Shown here in pieces: positions 10,987-22,132 of a stretch of 64,000 bases of DNA. Position 1 is the stretch's first letter. The number at the start of each line of letters is the position of its first letter. Location: the NCBI GenBank assembly GCA_964016875.1, contig OZ024727.1, positions 4,426,893 to 4,490,892 of the forward strand, written 5' to 3'. A program made the translations under genes and the position numbers. The notes beneath the pieces are model-generated. The model was not told the DNA's origin. It ran no database searches and was given only the letters and a program-made list of their open reading frames with translations. Source of the DNA: Fallopia convolvulus. Its lineage: Eukaryota; Streptophyta; Magnoliopsida; Caryophyllales; Polygonaceae.

Positions 10987-13900
10987 CCCTCCCCCACTTG
11001 GTTGGGAAACGTCCCTGTTTCCTCATAAGCTGGCTCAACATAGGGGGAGAGGTCGGCGACATTAACTGTGGAATGCACGGAATACTTTCCTGGGAGGTCG
11101 ATTTTGTAGGCGTTGTCCCCGATTCGCTCCAAGACTTTGAAAGGGTCGTCTCCTCTTTGATGAAGCTTTGTCTTCCGAGAGTCTGGAAAACGGTCCTTGT
11201 GAAGATGTAACCAAACGAGATCTCCGGGGTTGAAAACCAGCCGCTTCCTTCCCTTGTTATGCTGCGCCTCGTACTGACTTGCCCGACGCTCAAATTGGGT
11301 CCTCGTCCTCTCATGCAATCGGCGTATGGCGTCGGCGCGGTGTGATGCGTCGAGGTGCTCGCCATTCTTCAAGGGTCGAGGAACAAGATCCATAGGAGAG
11401 TGTGGGTTGAGGCCGTAAACGATCTCGAATGGCGTCTTCCTAGTAGCCGAGTGTTTAGACCTGTTATATGCAAACTCAACAAAAGGGATTAGATCCTCCC
11501 ACCGGCGTGGGTTATGTTTGAGCACCGTCCGTAGAAGGGTGCCTAGAGTCCGATTGGTCACCTCAGTCTGACCATCGGTTTGGGGATGATAAGAGGTTGA
11601 AAACAGTAATTGCGTCCCTAGCTTTCCCCAAAGCGTACTCCAAAAATGACTACAAAATTTCGTGTCTCGATCACTAACAATAGTGCGAGGCACGCCATGT
11701 AACTTCACGACATGCTCAAAAAACAAGTTTGCGATTTCGGTCGCATTGTTGTTTCCTTTGCATGGCACGATGTGAGCCATTTTGGAGAAACGGTCCACAA
11801 TTACAAAGATCGAATCTTTTCCGCGCCTTGTCATTGGAAGGCCCGTGATAAAATCTATGGAGAGATCTTCCCGGGGTATCTGGGATTGGAAAGGGCGTGT
11901 ATAGGCCATGAGGTCGAGACCTCGATTTAGCAGTATGGCACGACACACAACCTCGGCAATACTTGTGGACATCGGAGGCCATGTGTGGCCAAAAGAAATG
12001 TTCACGAAGTGCTGCTAGGGTTTTGGCTATGCCAAAATGGCCTTGGCCGTCATGAGCCTCTTTGAGTAATAGATGCCTCACAGATGAGGCCAGAATGCAA
12101 AGCTTCCCGGCTCGGTAGAGGTATCCATTATCCAAAAAGTAGGACTCATGGATTCGACTTTGCTCGAGGTTCTCCATGATCGGTTTAAAATATGGATCAT
12201 GCAAATATAACTCCTTAATCAAGGAGAACCCGAGCAAATTGGTCTGCAGTTGGGTTAAGAGTACATACCTGCGTGACAGAGCATCTGCCACGACATTTTC
12301 CTTTCCTTTCTTATGGGCGCTGATATATGGAAAAGTTTCCATAAACTCCACCCACCGAGCATGGCGTCTATTTAGAGTCGTTTGACTCTTGAGATACGCT
12401 AAGGCGGCGTGGTCCGTGTGAATCACGAACTCGCTAGGCCAAAGGTAATGCTGCCATGTCTTTAGAACCCGAATAAGTGCGTACAACTCCTTGTCATACG
12501 TCGGGTAATTCAGACTTGCCCCCGTAAGTTTCTCACTAAAGTATGCAATGAGGCGTCTCTCTTGGAGGAGTACTCCGCCTATGCCATAGCCAGAGGCGTC
12601 ACACTCGACCTCGAAGCGCTTAGTGAAGTCTGGCAATTGCAAGACCGGAGCGCTACACAAAGCAGATTTTAAGGCCTGAAAGGCGGCCTCATGGTGCGGC
12701 ATCCACTTGATGGTGGCTGCCTTCTTGGTGAGGTTGTGGAGTGGCCCGGCGATGGAACTAAAGTCCTTGACGAAACGCCGATAGAACCCTGCGAGCCCTA
12801 AGAAGGATTGAACCATCGTTGGGGTCGTAGGGGTGGGCCACTCTCGGATGGCGCGGATCTTGTCATCATCCACTTTCAGCCCATCCTTGGACACGACGAA
12901 CCCAAGAAAATTCGTCGTGTCCGTGCAAAACGAACACTTGTCCAAGTTTACATACAAAGAATGTTCGCGAAGGCATTTTAACACCAACCTAAGGTGCCTC
13001 GCGTGAGAGTCCAAGTCTCTAGAAAAAACCAAAATGTCGTCAAAATACACAACGACAAAACGTCCTAAAAATTTTCGAGACACAAAATTCATTAACCGCA
13101 TAAAAGTACTAGGGGCGTTTGTCAACCCAAAAGGCATGACAAGTCATTCGTACAAACCATGCTTGGTTTTAAATGCGGTCTTCGACTCGTCGCCTTCATG
13201 CATCCGGATTTGGTGGTATCCGCTACGGAGATCTATCTTGGAAAACAAGGCGGCGCCGTGGAGCTCATCAAGCATGTCATCGAGCCGCGGTATGGGATGC
13301 CTGTACTTCACCGTAATCTGATTAATGGCTCGGCAATCGACGCACATACGCCACGAACCATCCTTCTTTGGCACAAGGATCACCGGCACGGCGCATGGGC
13401 TCAATGATTCTCGGACAAAGCCCTTGTCCAATAGCTCTTGAGCTTGTCGGTGTAGCTCCTCGGTTTCCTTTGGCGACGTCCTATAGGCAGCTCGATTAGG
13501 AAGGGATGCGCCTGGCATTAGATCGATCTTGTGCTCGATCCCTCGGATCGGTGGCAATCCCTTCGGTAACTCATTCGACATTATGTCTTCGAACTCCTTC
13601 AAAATAGAAACAATACCAGAAGGAAGTGAAGAGTCCACAGATTTAGTTATAGAAAGAAGGGGAAAAAGTATGAAACAAGAAAGTCTCCCCTGAATGGATT
13701 TCTCAACGTCCCGACGCCTGGCTAAGAGTAGACGATCCTGGCATGTGCCAAGCAAAGGTGGCTCGGCGTCGGAGCTCGAACGAGTAGTGTCTGGGGCGTT
13801 TGTTTGACATGATGTAGCCTCTGAAATGTGTGGAAGAATTCCCCTGGAAACGCCGTGAAATTCGTCCCGTAGTTCCTGAAATCCAAGTTTTCGTGCAGCG

Positions 13901-14931
13901 ACGGCGTGTTGCGCGACGCTAGGGGACTCACTCGGCGGTCCCTTGCTCAAATTCACTTCTCCTTGGCGTTTTTTCTTCAAATCTGGTGGAAATTCAATTT
14001 TAACTTGTTTTCCACCAAAAACGCCTATGGAATCACCAGAAAATTGCTGAAGCCGTTGTTTGTTGAAATCCGCGGCGTTCGGCGCGTTGCCGAGGCCCCG
14101 AGATGCGTACTGTCGGCCCGACTCCAGCTTCTGTCGGCGTTTTTCATCTTGTCCATCTTCATCACTGTTTTTAGGAGTTTTGGCACCAGAAACGCCCTTG
14201 GAATCTGTAGTGTTCGGCATGGACACCGTTGGCGTCGTGTGTGGTGCGCCGGTGCCGTTGTCGCTAGCCTTTTGTCGTTGCCTTTCGGCTTCATCCTGTA
14301 AAGCTTCACTAGGCGACATAGGTAAGAGGGTCACGCGCTTCCCGTGGTAATTGAACATGTAAGTGTTCAAATACCCGTCGTGAAGCACGTGACGATCGTA
14401 TTGCCATGGGCGCCCCAACAAGAGGTGTGTGGCGTCCATTGGCGTTACGTCACAAAGAATGGAATCCGAATATTGACCAATAGAAAAGTTGAAGATTACC
14501 TGTTTGTCGACCCAATCTCCGTCGTCATTGGATATCCATTGGAGCTTGAACGGTTGTGGATGAGGTGTGGTCGGCAACTTGAAGTGATCAACTACCTTTT
14601 TGGAGTGGAAATTGGCGCAACTCCCGGAATCGATGATGACACTCAAGGACACATTGTTCACCAAGCATCGAGTGTGGAAAAGTTGTTCCCTTTGATCCGT
14701 CTTAGGTGCCTCGCGCATGCTTAAGGCACGCCTCGTCACCAGTTGAAGCTTGGACACGCCGAGAGCCTCCGAAGGGTCGCACTCCAGCTCGGCGCCTTCG
14801 ATCAATGGTGGCTCGATTTCCTCTTCTTCTTGGCTGTCATAAGGCTCTCCTTGTGTGGTGAATAACACTTTCTTTGCATTCAGACAGTTCCGTTGTATGT
14901 GCCCACGACCTCCGCATTTGTAGCACGCCAT
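10650..14931 (-). pseudogene. gypsy pol: protease, RT, RNase H, integrase
   Basis: From 14931 the frame gives a zinc knuckle CYKCGGRGHIQRNC, then the protease motif VIIDSGSCANF, then RT (VPKKDGSWRMCVDCRAIN, LFSKIDLRSGYHQI) to an in-frame TGA at 13142-13144, where a tryptophan codon is expected before LVMPFGLTNAP. RT continues in the same frame with VVYFDDILVFS intact, then RNase H (VECDASGYGIGGVLLQ) and the integrase zinc finger. A one-base frameshift near 11872 moves the integrase core to another frame: DFITGLP, SDRDTKF and QTDGQTEVTN give the D, D and E residues. The C-terminal part with DLVWLHLHKDRFP and NVADLSPY runs into the LTR. Known role: processing, reverse transcription and integration of the element. 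Confidence 0.92.
10987..10997 (-). other. Polypurine tract of the gypsy element
   Basis: On the minus strand GTGGGGGAGGG lies directly before the 3' LTR, where plus-strand DNA synthesis is primed. Confidence 0.8.
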
Positions 14932-16510
14932 GTCGCGTGCTCGATCGGCACTTGACTCTGCGCTGCGTGGCGCGGTTGGCGCCTTGGAAGGCGTGGCTTC
15001 GGTTTTTGCTTTGGAACCTGTCGAGCACTAGGCAAGGAAGGAGCAACCCGATTAGTAGAAAAACCGGATTGACTAGAGTTAGAAACATACCTCGTATTTG
15101 ACCAACCCGACTTGGTTCGCATTTTTTGTTTGTGAATTTGCATAGCGGTGTGAACCAAGTTGTTGATGTCCTTGATTGGAAGAATCTCCAAGCGATCTTG
15201 AATGGATTGTCGCAAACCCGAGATGAACCTCGTCTTCATCACCGAGGGTGACACACTCATGGCCGCTTTGAAGAACATGTCTTCAAGCTTGGCAAAATAC
15301 TCCTCCGGCGTCATCGATCCTTGCTTGATGCGCATAATCTCTATGTGCATCTTGTCCTTGTAATCCGCTGGGATCGGTTCCATGAAGTCCGAGCGGCACC
15401 ATGGAAGTGCAAAGTCACAACTTCCACTTTCTCGTCATCCTCATAACCTAAGTGTCGGAGCGTGTGCTCCGTACCCTGCAGCCACTCGATAAAAACGTCA
15501 CGATTATAAGAACCGTAAAAGGGCTCGAATTTTACCTTAATATCACGTCGGTTGTGGCGTGGATCCCTTGCATCTCTTCGATCACGATCGCGCCGAGGGC
15601 TAGGGCGCCGAGGCGAATGCGCGCGCCTGTCGCGACGGTGCCGAGGCTGGCCGCGGTGTGGATCGTCGTCACCATCATCGGGCCTTCGCGGACGTCGGGC
15701 GTCACGATCCTTGTCGCGCTGTGCCTTCGAGCCATGCTTGCGTCCCGAGCCATAGACTCGGTCGTACTCCTTGCGGTTTTTGGCTAGGTGCGGCGGTGGG
15801 ATCCAATCTGAAGGCCGGCTGTCAAGTTCTTCCGGATTCTGCACATGTGGATGCTCAAAAGACGACTCGTTAGAATAATCAGAAAATTCTTCATAATCAT
15901 TTTCAAAATCTGAGTACGGACTCCGAGCACTTTGATGCCCGAGGTCATCCTCAACCCTGTATGCGTCGGCATCGTAATACTTGGCCCCGTGCTTCCGCTT
16001 TGGGGTTTCGTAAACATATGTCGGCGTCTTTTTTTGTTTGTTCATTTTCTTGGGATCCCCACTCATGTGTTGGCGTCTATACTCCTCGGAGTTGTACTCC
16101 TCATCGGAATATACGTCGTACACTTGTGTGTCCCGGTAATCTCGCGCCATTTGATAGCGATCCACGGTCCGAGGACCACCATCGTGCCGATCATGTTGGC
16201 GACTTTCTTTGATCGACTCCATGCGATGCATGGTGCCGAATTGTGAAGATGGCTGGGCATGCTTCTTCCCCTTGGCGTTGGCACGAGCGATATCATCCGC
16301 GGATACGCCCGGGTTGGCGTGGATCTCCGAGGCGAGAGCATGGGCTCCCGGTACCGTATGCTTGGATTGGGCTTGGCTCTCGGCTAAGAGCCTCTCCAAC
16401 TCTTGTATGCGCGCCAAAGCCTCGAGCGAGAAGTTCTGATTTGGATTCGACTACTCGGGTGGATTGTTGTTAGTATTGTCGTTGTTGACACCATCTCCCG
16501 AATCCGACAT
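14882..16510 (-). pseudogene. gypsy gag, broken
   Basis: Gag starts at ATG 16510 (MSDSGDG...). An in-frame TAG follows at 16451-16453, after which the same frame runs on through a leucine-rich helix (IQELERLLAESQAQ), an acidic and tyrosine-rich stretch and a long RD/RR-rich basic stretch, to the capsid-like part (FEPFYGSYNRDVFIEWLQG). A frameshift near 15380 moves to the part containing MTPEEYFAKLEDMF and LRQSIQDRL, and a second near 15000 leads into the zinc-knuckle frame at 14931. Gag would form the virus-like particle and bind element RNA. The strongly charged RD-rich block is unusual in length. Confidence 0.82.
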
Positions 16511-16853
16511 TGTACCTATGGTAACACTAGTCATCGAAGCAGTAAGAAGTTCACAAGCAAAAGACACGAGTTACGGTTCGCTTAAGTCAAGCCGACCCTT
16601 TAGTTCAAACCACACGAACAAGGATTGGCTAGGCTAAGGTCACTCGATCTCGATCTATCAATAAGGCTACGAAAACCACAAAGTCACAAGGCAAGACACA
16701 ATAAGGCAAGTCAAAACCGAAAACCACAAGCAATGGATATGCGATTAAGGTTGCCGAATTTTTGAACCACAAATTGGATCGATCTTGCCTCATTTTGGCT
16801 TGTGATCGTAGAGAACGTGTGAGAATGAACGAAAGAGGGTTGATCAAGACTTA

Positions 16854-16876
16854 CTCAAACCTTGGCTCTGATGCCA
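16854..16876 (-). other. Primer binding site, tRNA-iMet type
   Basis: Two bases inside the 5' LTR the minus strand reads TGGCATCAGAGCCA, one mismatch from the plant initiator tRNA-Met complement TGGTATCAGAGCCA; the match goes on weakly to 16854. Confidence 0.8.
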
Positions 16877-16878
16877 GT

Positions 16879-17730
16879 TGATGCGCCCCTCGTATGGGAT
16901 GCGACGGATCGATCGGTGTTTGAGTATTAGGTCTCGAGTCAGCGTAGCGGAAGGCTTGAATGTTCCGAATTATGGCACGAACACACAAGAACAATTGCGA
17001 AACGAGAGCTTTGGATCGAGTTATAGTGACGGCGCAAGCACAAAGGGAGAAATAAGGAGCAATCCTCAACTATATTAAACCCTAAAATGTGCACTGAATG
17101 AAAACATAATCCTAAGCCTCCTTATATAGAGAGGCAGCACAAGAAATAAACTAGAAAACCCTAATAAGTGCGGCGCGTCTAGGGGGGATGCGCAGATCCA
17201 AGCCCAGCAGCGCAAGTCAATAAATCATAGGCGCAAGGCCCATTAAACTCTTACTAAATCCATAAAACTACTAATAGCAATGTTCTATAATGGAAAGAGT
17301 GCAAAAAACTACTAAAAATGGATAGGTCGTCCGTGAACGTGCTCGCAGTGTCGCGATAAGGGCTGGCGCGGCGCGGCGAGGCTTGTGACACGACGTTGGC
17401 GTGGACAAGGGCGCTGGCGAAGACGCTGGCGCGGGGGTCGTGAGAACCTCAAGATGCGATCCATGGCACGGTGCACGACTCGAGTCCGATGGTGGCAAGG
17501 GGTTGGAGGTTGTCACCGTTGGCTCGAGTCGAGGTTCCTCGACACCGAGGACGCACAAGGCAGTGTGCGTCGGCGCGGCGAGGGGCGCGCCGTGGCCTGC
17601 GGAGAGGCCCGCCACAAGTGATTGTGTCGCGGCCTGGATTGCTCGAGTCCTGGCACGAGTGATGGGGCCATCCGAGCGAAGTGTGAATGCGTCGTCCTCC
17701 TGGCTAGCATCCATGACGGGGGTCGCATCA
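16879..17730 (-). repeat. 5' LTR of the gypsy element
   Basis: Direct repeat of 10124..10986, flanked on the right by target duplication AATGA. It would hold the promoter, transcribed leftward. Confidence 0.93.
17121..17129 (-). promoter_or_regulatory. Probable TATA box in the gypsy 5' LTR
   Basis: The minus strand reads CTATATAAG, about 600 bases into the LTR; the same site exists in the other LTR near 10370. Confidence 0.6.
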
Positions 17731-19330
17731 AATGATGAGCGGAGAAGGGTGCATCTGCTGTCTTGGGATAAAATCACTCTCCCTAAAAGACTTGGAGGTC
17801 TTGGAATACGCCCTATGAGGGCATCAAATGCTGCTACTCTCGCCAAACTTGGCTGGCGTGCAATACAAGAACCAGAGCGCCTTTGGAGTCGCATTATTCG
17901 GGGGTAAATACTGCAACAATCGATGTGATCCGGACATCTTCCAGCGGTGCCATATGCAATCTCATAATTGGAAGAGACTTGTTCATGGTGGTCAATTGCT
18001 TGCTAAGGGTCTTCGCTCCTCTGTTGGCAACGGAAATCGTACCCTCTTTTGGACACAATGTTGGCTTAAAGATCAACCGCTAGCAGATTTTGCCACACAA
18101 CCACTCTCTGAACACCAACTTGGTATGATTGTTGCTGAATACTGGGCTGGCGATTCGTGGGATTGGGTTGCACTCACTCCCCTGTAACCTGCTCATATTC
18201 TTGCTGAACTAATGTCGGTGTCCCTCCGAAATGATCCTTTGGCGCGTGACAAAATTTTTTGGAAGTTGTCACCATCGGGCCTTTTCACTACCAGTTCTGC
18301 CAGGCTTGCCTTCAGTGACTTGCTTGCGTCCCAGGGTCACCCAATTTGGGAAGCAATTTGGCGATGCCCAATTCAGCAGCGTGTCCGACAGTTCCTGCAC
18401 ACCGTGTGCCATAATGCCTTCCTTTGCAATGACAACAGGCTGCGAAGGGGTCTCACTAATTCTAACGCTTGTCCTCGCTGCTCAATGTCGTAAACCTGCT
18501 TACATGTACTTCGTGATTGCCAGGAAGTATGCCTTATGTGGGAGTCACTGTTGGGACCTGACATTAACCGCCATTCTTTTTTTGAACCCACAGAAATTCA
18601 AGAATGGGTTTGGTTGAACATCAGGTCAGGCAATTTCAACAGCTCTCTTTTTGCTTATGTGTTATGGAATGTTTGGAAGAAAAGAAATAAGCTGATTTTT
18701 GATGGAGTTGAAGCTCTAGGAAAGGTTGCTCAAATAGCTAGAAGATCTGCTACTTATTATCAGGAAGCTCTTAGCAAAGTTCAGCTTTCTTCGATGGGGT
18801 CTCAAGCTGTTAGTGACCAGGAACCTAGTCTTTGGCACCCACCGCAACAAGGATGGCTCAAATTAAATATCGATGGCATCTCAAAGGGGAATCCGAGCTT
18901 GGCTGGTGGTGGAGGGATCTTTAGGGATCATCGCGGTGATTTTATCCGTGCGTTTTCTTTCAAGTGTGGATCTGCCCGTGCTCTTACTGCTGAACTATGG
19001 GCAATCTACCATGGTCTCAAGCAAGGTTTGGAAATGAATTGTCCCAATCTTATTGTTGAAACAGATTGTGCTACGGCTTGCAAGCTGCTTGGAGGAATTA
19101 TGCCTATCACTCATCCAGACTACCATCTCATTGATCAATGCAGACAGTTAATTCGTGATAATGACTGGCATATTCGCTTCAATTTCATTCCGAGACGTCT
19201 CAACACGGTGGTGGATAGTTTAGCTAATAACTCAATTAGCATTGATAATCTTTTTATTATTTATAATTCTCCTCCTCCTTGCATTCAAACCATGTTTGGC
19301 TCCTTTGTCTCAAACCTTGCTTCTCTTTAA
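17731..19330 (+). pseudogene. LINE ORF2, zf-RVT and RNase H part
   Basis: Continues ORF2 after the gypsy insertion. The first block (SWDKITLPKRLGGLGI) is the usual LINE sequence after RT. A frameshift lies near 17905, stops fall at 18184-18186 and 18490-18492, and there is a further shift into the last frame. The zf-RVT region is seen around 18340-18530 (NACPRCS, then a C and H pattern). The last 200 codons form an RNase H domain: LKLNIDGISKGNP, TAELWAIYHGL, ETDCATACKLL and the final RRLNTVVDSLANN, giving the D, E, D, D catalytic set. It ends at 19330, followed by a short 3' UTR and an A-rich tail to 19378. Confidence 0.9.
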
Positions 19331-19379
19331 GCTAATAAAAGTTTGAAGGGCTTTGCCCTCTTTTAAAAATAAAAAAAAT

Positions 19380-19789
19380 CCTTGACTTCAGTCTTTGCAT
19401 TTGGAAAATAAATCTTATCATATGAACATTATTTCAGTATGATTCATCTACTACTCATCAGTTAACAATTTCTTTACTTGAAATATGATTCATCCTTTTT
19501 TTTATTTAAGACGTAACAATGCATTGGCACAATGATTAACCAATGAATCTTTATATTAGAGATTTTGCCCTCTTTCATAATTTGTACTTTGTAGGGACGT
19601 CGCATGCAAATGTTCCCGTTGCTCATACTATAAGAAAATTCAAAATGCAATATAACATGCTTTTAATAAATTATGCACGCCATCTACTACCATGGTTGGT
19701 CCATGCGTGACACCAATATTTTCGCATGCATATAGCCCAACATAAATTAATACCCCGTAATGTACTACGGAGTATATTATAGTTTAAAA
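19380..19789. other. Gap between LINE and Helitron cluster
   Basis: No gene seen. A TACTACGGAGTA motif near 19762, common at ends of small plant MITEs, is the only notable word. Confidence 0.4.
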
Positions 19790-20293
19790 TCTACTATATA
19801 TATAAAAGCAATAAGGTTTAGAGCCTTCACATTGCGCCACCTCATCATTTTCCATATGTCGTCTTGAGAATGTGCCACCTTGGATTTTTGCCATGTGTCA
19901 TCTATTTATTAAGCCATGTCATATCATTTTTTACATGTCATATGCCACTTCATGTTATTTTTGCCCCGTCACTTACATGTCCTATTTAACTACAATTATA
20001 AATCTACTATATATAATAATACATGTTAATTATAAATATTTTAATTTCCATATAATAATTTGTATTGGATTTGAATTAAAAACAACTATGTTTTTATTTT
20101 GGAAATTTAGTTACACCTTATGAGAAATTTACACGTAAAAATATTTTTTTTACATATATTCATGATCCTAATATCTCACCAATATAATTTACCAAAAAAA
20201 AATCCCCTAAATACATTATGTGATCTTATCCTTAATATTTTTAACTAATAAATTAATAATATATTATTGCATATCCGTATTACCGTACGTGCA

Positions 20294-20662
20294 TCTATAA
20301 CTATATATTAAAGCTATCCCTTTTCGAGCCACCAGAACGATTCTGGCCCCACCTCATATTTACAAAATTAATTTTTATTTCTAATATTTTAACTTTTTCC
20401 TATTATATTCTTCTTTAACTATTTAAATCTATCTTTACCATCAAACAAATATCTATTTAGTATAACAATATCATTTGAAAACTTCCTTATACAAATATTT
20501 AAAATTAAAGATAACAAATTTAAAATATTTTTAAATAAGTATAAATATCTTTTACCTTTTAGCATGATGTCTTTTCACGAAATTATTTATAGATATATTT
20601 TTTTCTTTTTTAATAAAAAATTTAATGATAAATACTTATAATGTTTAAAAAAATAGGTAATA
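20294..20662 (+). repeat. Helitron-like unit A (369 bp)
   Basis: Starts TCTATAACTATATATTAAAG and contains TTTTCGAGCCACCAGAACGA soon after. Nearly the whole unit is repeated in unit C. Confidence 0.8.
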
Positions 20663-20836
20663 TCTATAACTATATATTAGAGTTGCACCTTTTCGAGCCA
20701 CCAGAACAATTCTAGCCCCACCTCATATTTAAAAAATTAATTTTTATTTCTATTATTATAACTTCTTTCAATTAAATTCTTTTTAACTATTTAAATTTAT
20801 CTCTAACATCAAAAAAATATCTATTTAGTATAAGAA
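20663..20836 (+). repeat. Helitron-like unit B (174 bp, truncated)
   Basis: Same start and CGAGCCACCAGAACAATTCT block as unit A, but it stops after TATTTAGTATAAGAA, where the next unit starts. Confidence 0.8.
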
Positions 20837-21232
20837 TCTATAACTATATATTAAAACTATACCTTTTCGAGCCAACAGAACGATTTTGGTCCCACCTCAT
20901 ATTAACAAAATTAATTTTTATTCCTAATGCTTAAACCTTTTTCCATTAAATTCTTCTATAACTGTTTAAATCTATCTTTAACATCAAACAAATATCTATT
21001 TAGTATAACAATATCTTTTGAAAACTTCCTTATATAGATATTTAAAATTAAAGATAACAAATTTAAAATACTTTAAAATAAGTATTAATATCTTTTATCT
21101 TTTAACATGATATCTTTTCATTAATTTAAATATATATATATATTTTCCTTTATAATAAAAAAAATTAATGATAAGTATTTATAATATTTATAAATAATAA
21201 AAATAGTTAAATAGTTAATATAATATTTAATA
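20837..21232 (+). repeat. Helitron-like unit C
   Basis: Same start as A and B and colinear with A over about 360 bases; its right limit is not sharp. Confidence 0.75.
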
Positions 21233-21705
21233 GATATATTGAAATATGTGATGATCTCTAAATTAAGGTACGTAGAAAGTAATAAAAAAATATAAAATTT
21301 AATATTATCTAATCTTTACTTTATCGAGCCACGAAATAAGTTTGGCCCCACCTAAAATCAAAATAAAATATTTTATATAAATACATAATTTTATCTTTAT
21401 CTTTCATATTTTTTATATCTTATTAATTAATTTAATTATTATTTTATTTAAATCTTATCTCTTCCATATTCTAATATATAAATATTTTTTTTAAATTAAA
21501 TATATGTGAAATATCATCAATGAAAAGGAGAAATGTATATTATTTTACCTTAATAATTTTTTTATTCTCAATTTTAAACTTAATCAATTATATTTAATTT
21601 ATTCTATTTGACTCCAAAAAATTTGTACATTGTACAGACAATAAATTACTTACATTAAATTTTATATAAAATTTTTATTTAATATTTATAAAATGAAAAA
21701 CCACA

Positions 21706-21734
21706 GTCGTGCATGGAACGACGGGTATAACTAG
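21706..21734 (+). repeat. Helitron-like 3' terminus
   Basis: Stem GTCGT/ACGAC with a 7-base loop, then 8 bases and CTAG followed by T: the expected Helitron 3' structure. Confidence 0.7.
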
Positions 21735-22132
21735 TACTAACAAAACTTAATGAATTGGAGGCACAAGCCTCGAAATTTTAGCAATTAAGAAAGATAAATC
21801 ATATTGCTTTGAAAAATCCGAAATTTCCGCTTCAAAAGGAGTTTGTCTAGGTAAAAGAAATGTAACTAGTACAAAATATTTTACAGAAAAGGGGTCACTA
21901 TCATCATCAGTTTCCCTTCAAGACACCTCCTCTTTTCCTTCCAAATTCAAAATTTCAAAGCTTCCAACGGCTCCTTTTTATTGTCCCCCCTCTTATTATA
22001 TCACACCACAAACTAAAAAAGACCATTTCTTTTCTTTCTTTCTTCCTTCTTCTACCCTTTCAAATTCCAACTCTCTCTGTGTTACTGTATTTCTATTAAT
22101 TCAGATTCAAGCTTTTCTGTTCATAAATTCAA
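21735..22132 (+). promoter_or_regulatory. Promoter and 5' UTR region of the IQD gene
   Basis: Contains TTATTATATCACACC (about 21993), a possible TATA element, followed by a long CT-rich stretch (22028-22080) typical of plant 5' UTRs. The Helitron 3' end lies only 400 bases from the start codon. Confidence 0.45.

Larger units (their letters stand above)
10124..17730 (-). mobile_element. Ty3/gypsy LTR retrotransposon, CRM-like, nearly full length
   Basis: A 7607-bp element with TGATGCG...CGCATCA ends and a 5-bp target duplication AATGA (10119-10123 and 17731-17735). LTRs are 863 bp (left) and 852 bp (right); they differ by scattered substitutions and a roughly 12-base gap. Coding is on the minus strand in the order gag, protease, RT, RNase H, integrase. 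The integrase frame continues about 340 bp into the 3' LTR, a habit known from the CRM clade, and the extension contains GPITRARTRA. I see no classical chromodomain. Clade assignment is an inference. Premature stops and frameshifts make it non-autonomous. Confidence 0.93.
6741..19379 (+). mobile_element. L1-type LINE, 5'-truncated, split by a gypsy element
   Basis: The LINE occupies about 6741..10123 and 17731..19379. It reads through ORF1 remnant, endonuclease, RT, zf-RVT and RNase H, and ends with an A-rich tail (19364..19378). Removing the gypsy element and one AATGA copy makes the two ORF2 halves continue in frame. The usual ORF1 N-terminal region with its zinc knuckle is not seen, so the copy is probably 5' truncated. 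The precise 5' end and the target duplication were not found. Confidence 0.85.
19790..21734 (+). mobile_element. Nested or tandem Helitron-like elements
   Basis: Helitron 5' ends start with TC after a host A. Five such starts occur in one orientation: TCTACTATATATATAAAAGC at 19790, TCTACTATATATAATAATAC at 20003, and TCTATAACTATATATTA at 20294, 20663 and 20837. A 3' end with a short hairpin and terminal CTAG before a T lies at 21706..21734. No Rep/helicase gene is present, so these are non-autonomous. A further diverged copy of the block CGAGCCAC...GGCCCCACCT occurs near 21325. Confidence 0.7.

Noticed and set aside
10629..11210. Several plus-strand frames in the gypsy LTR
   Set aside because: Antisense shadows of the GC-rich LTR and integrase end.
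13906..14724. Plus-strand frames opposite gag-pol
   Set aside because: Antisense to the protease and linker of the gypsy element; no motif.
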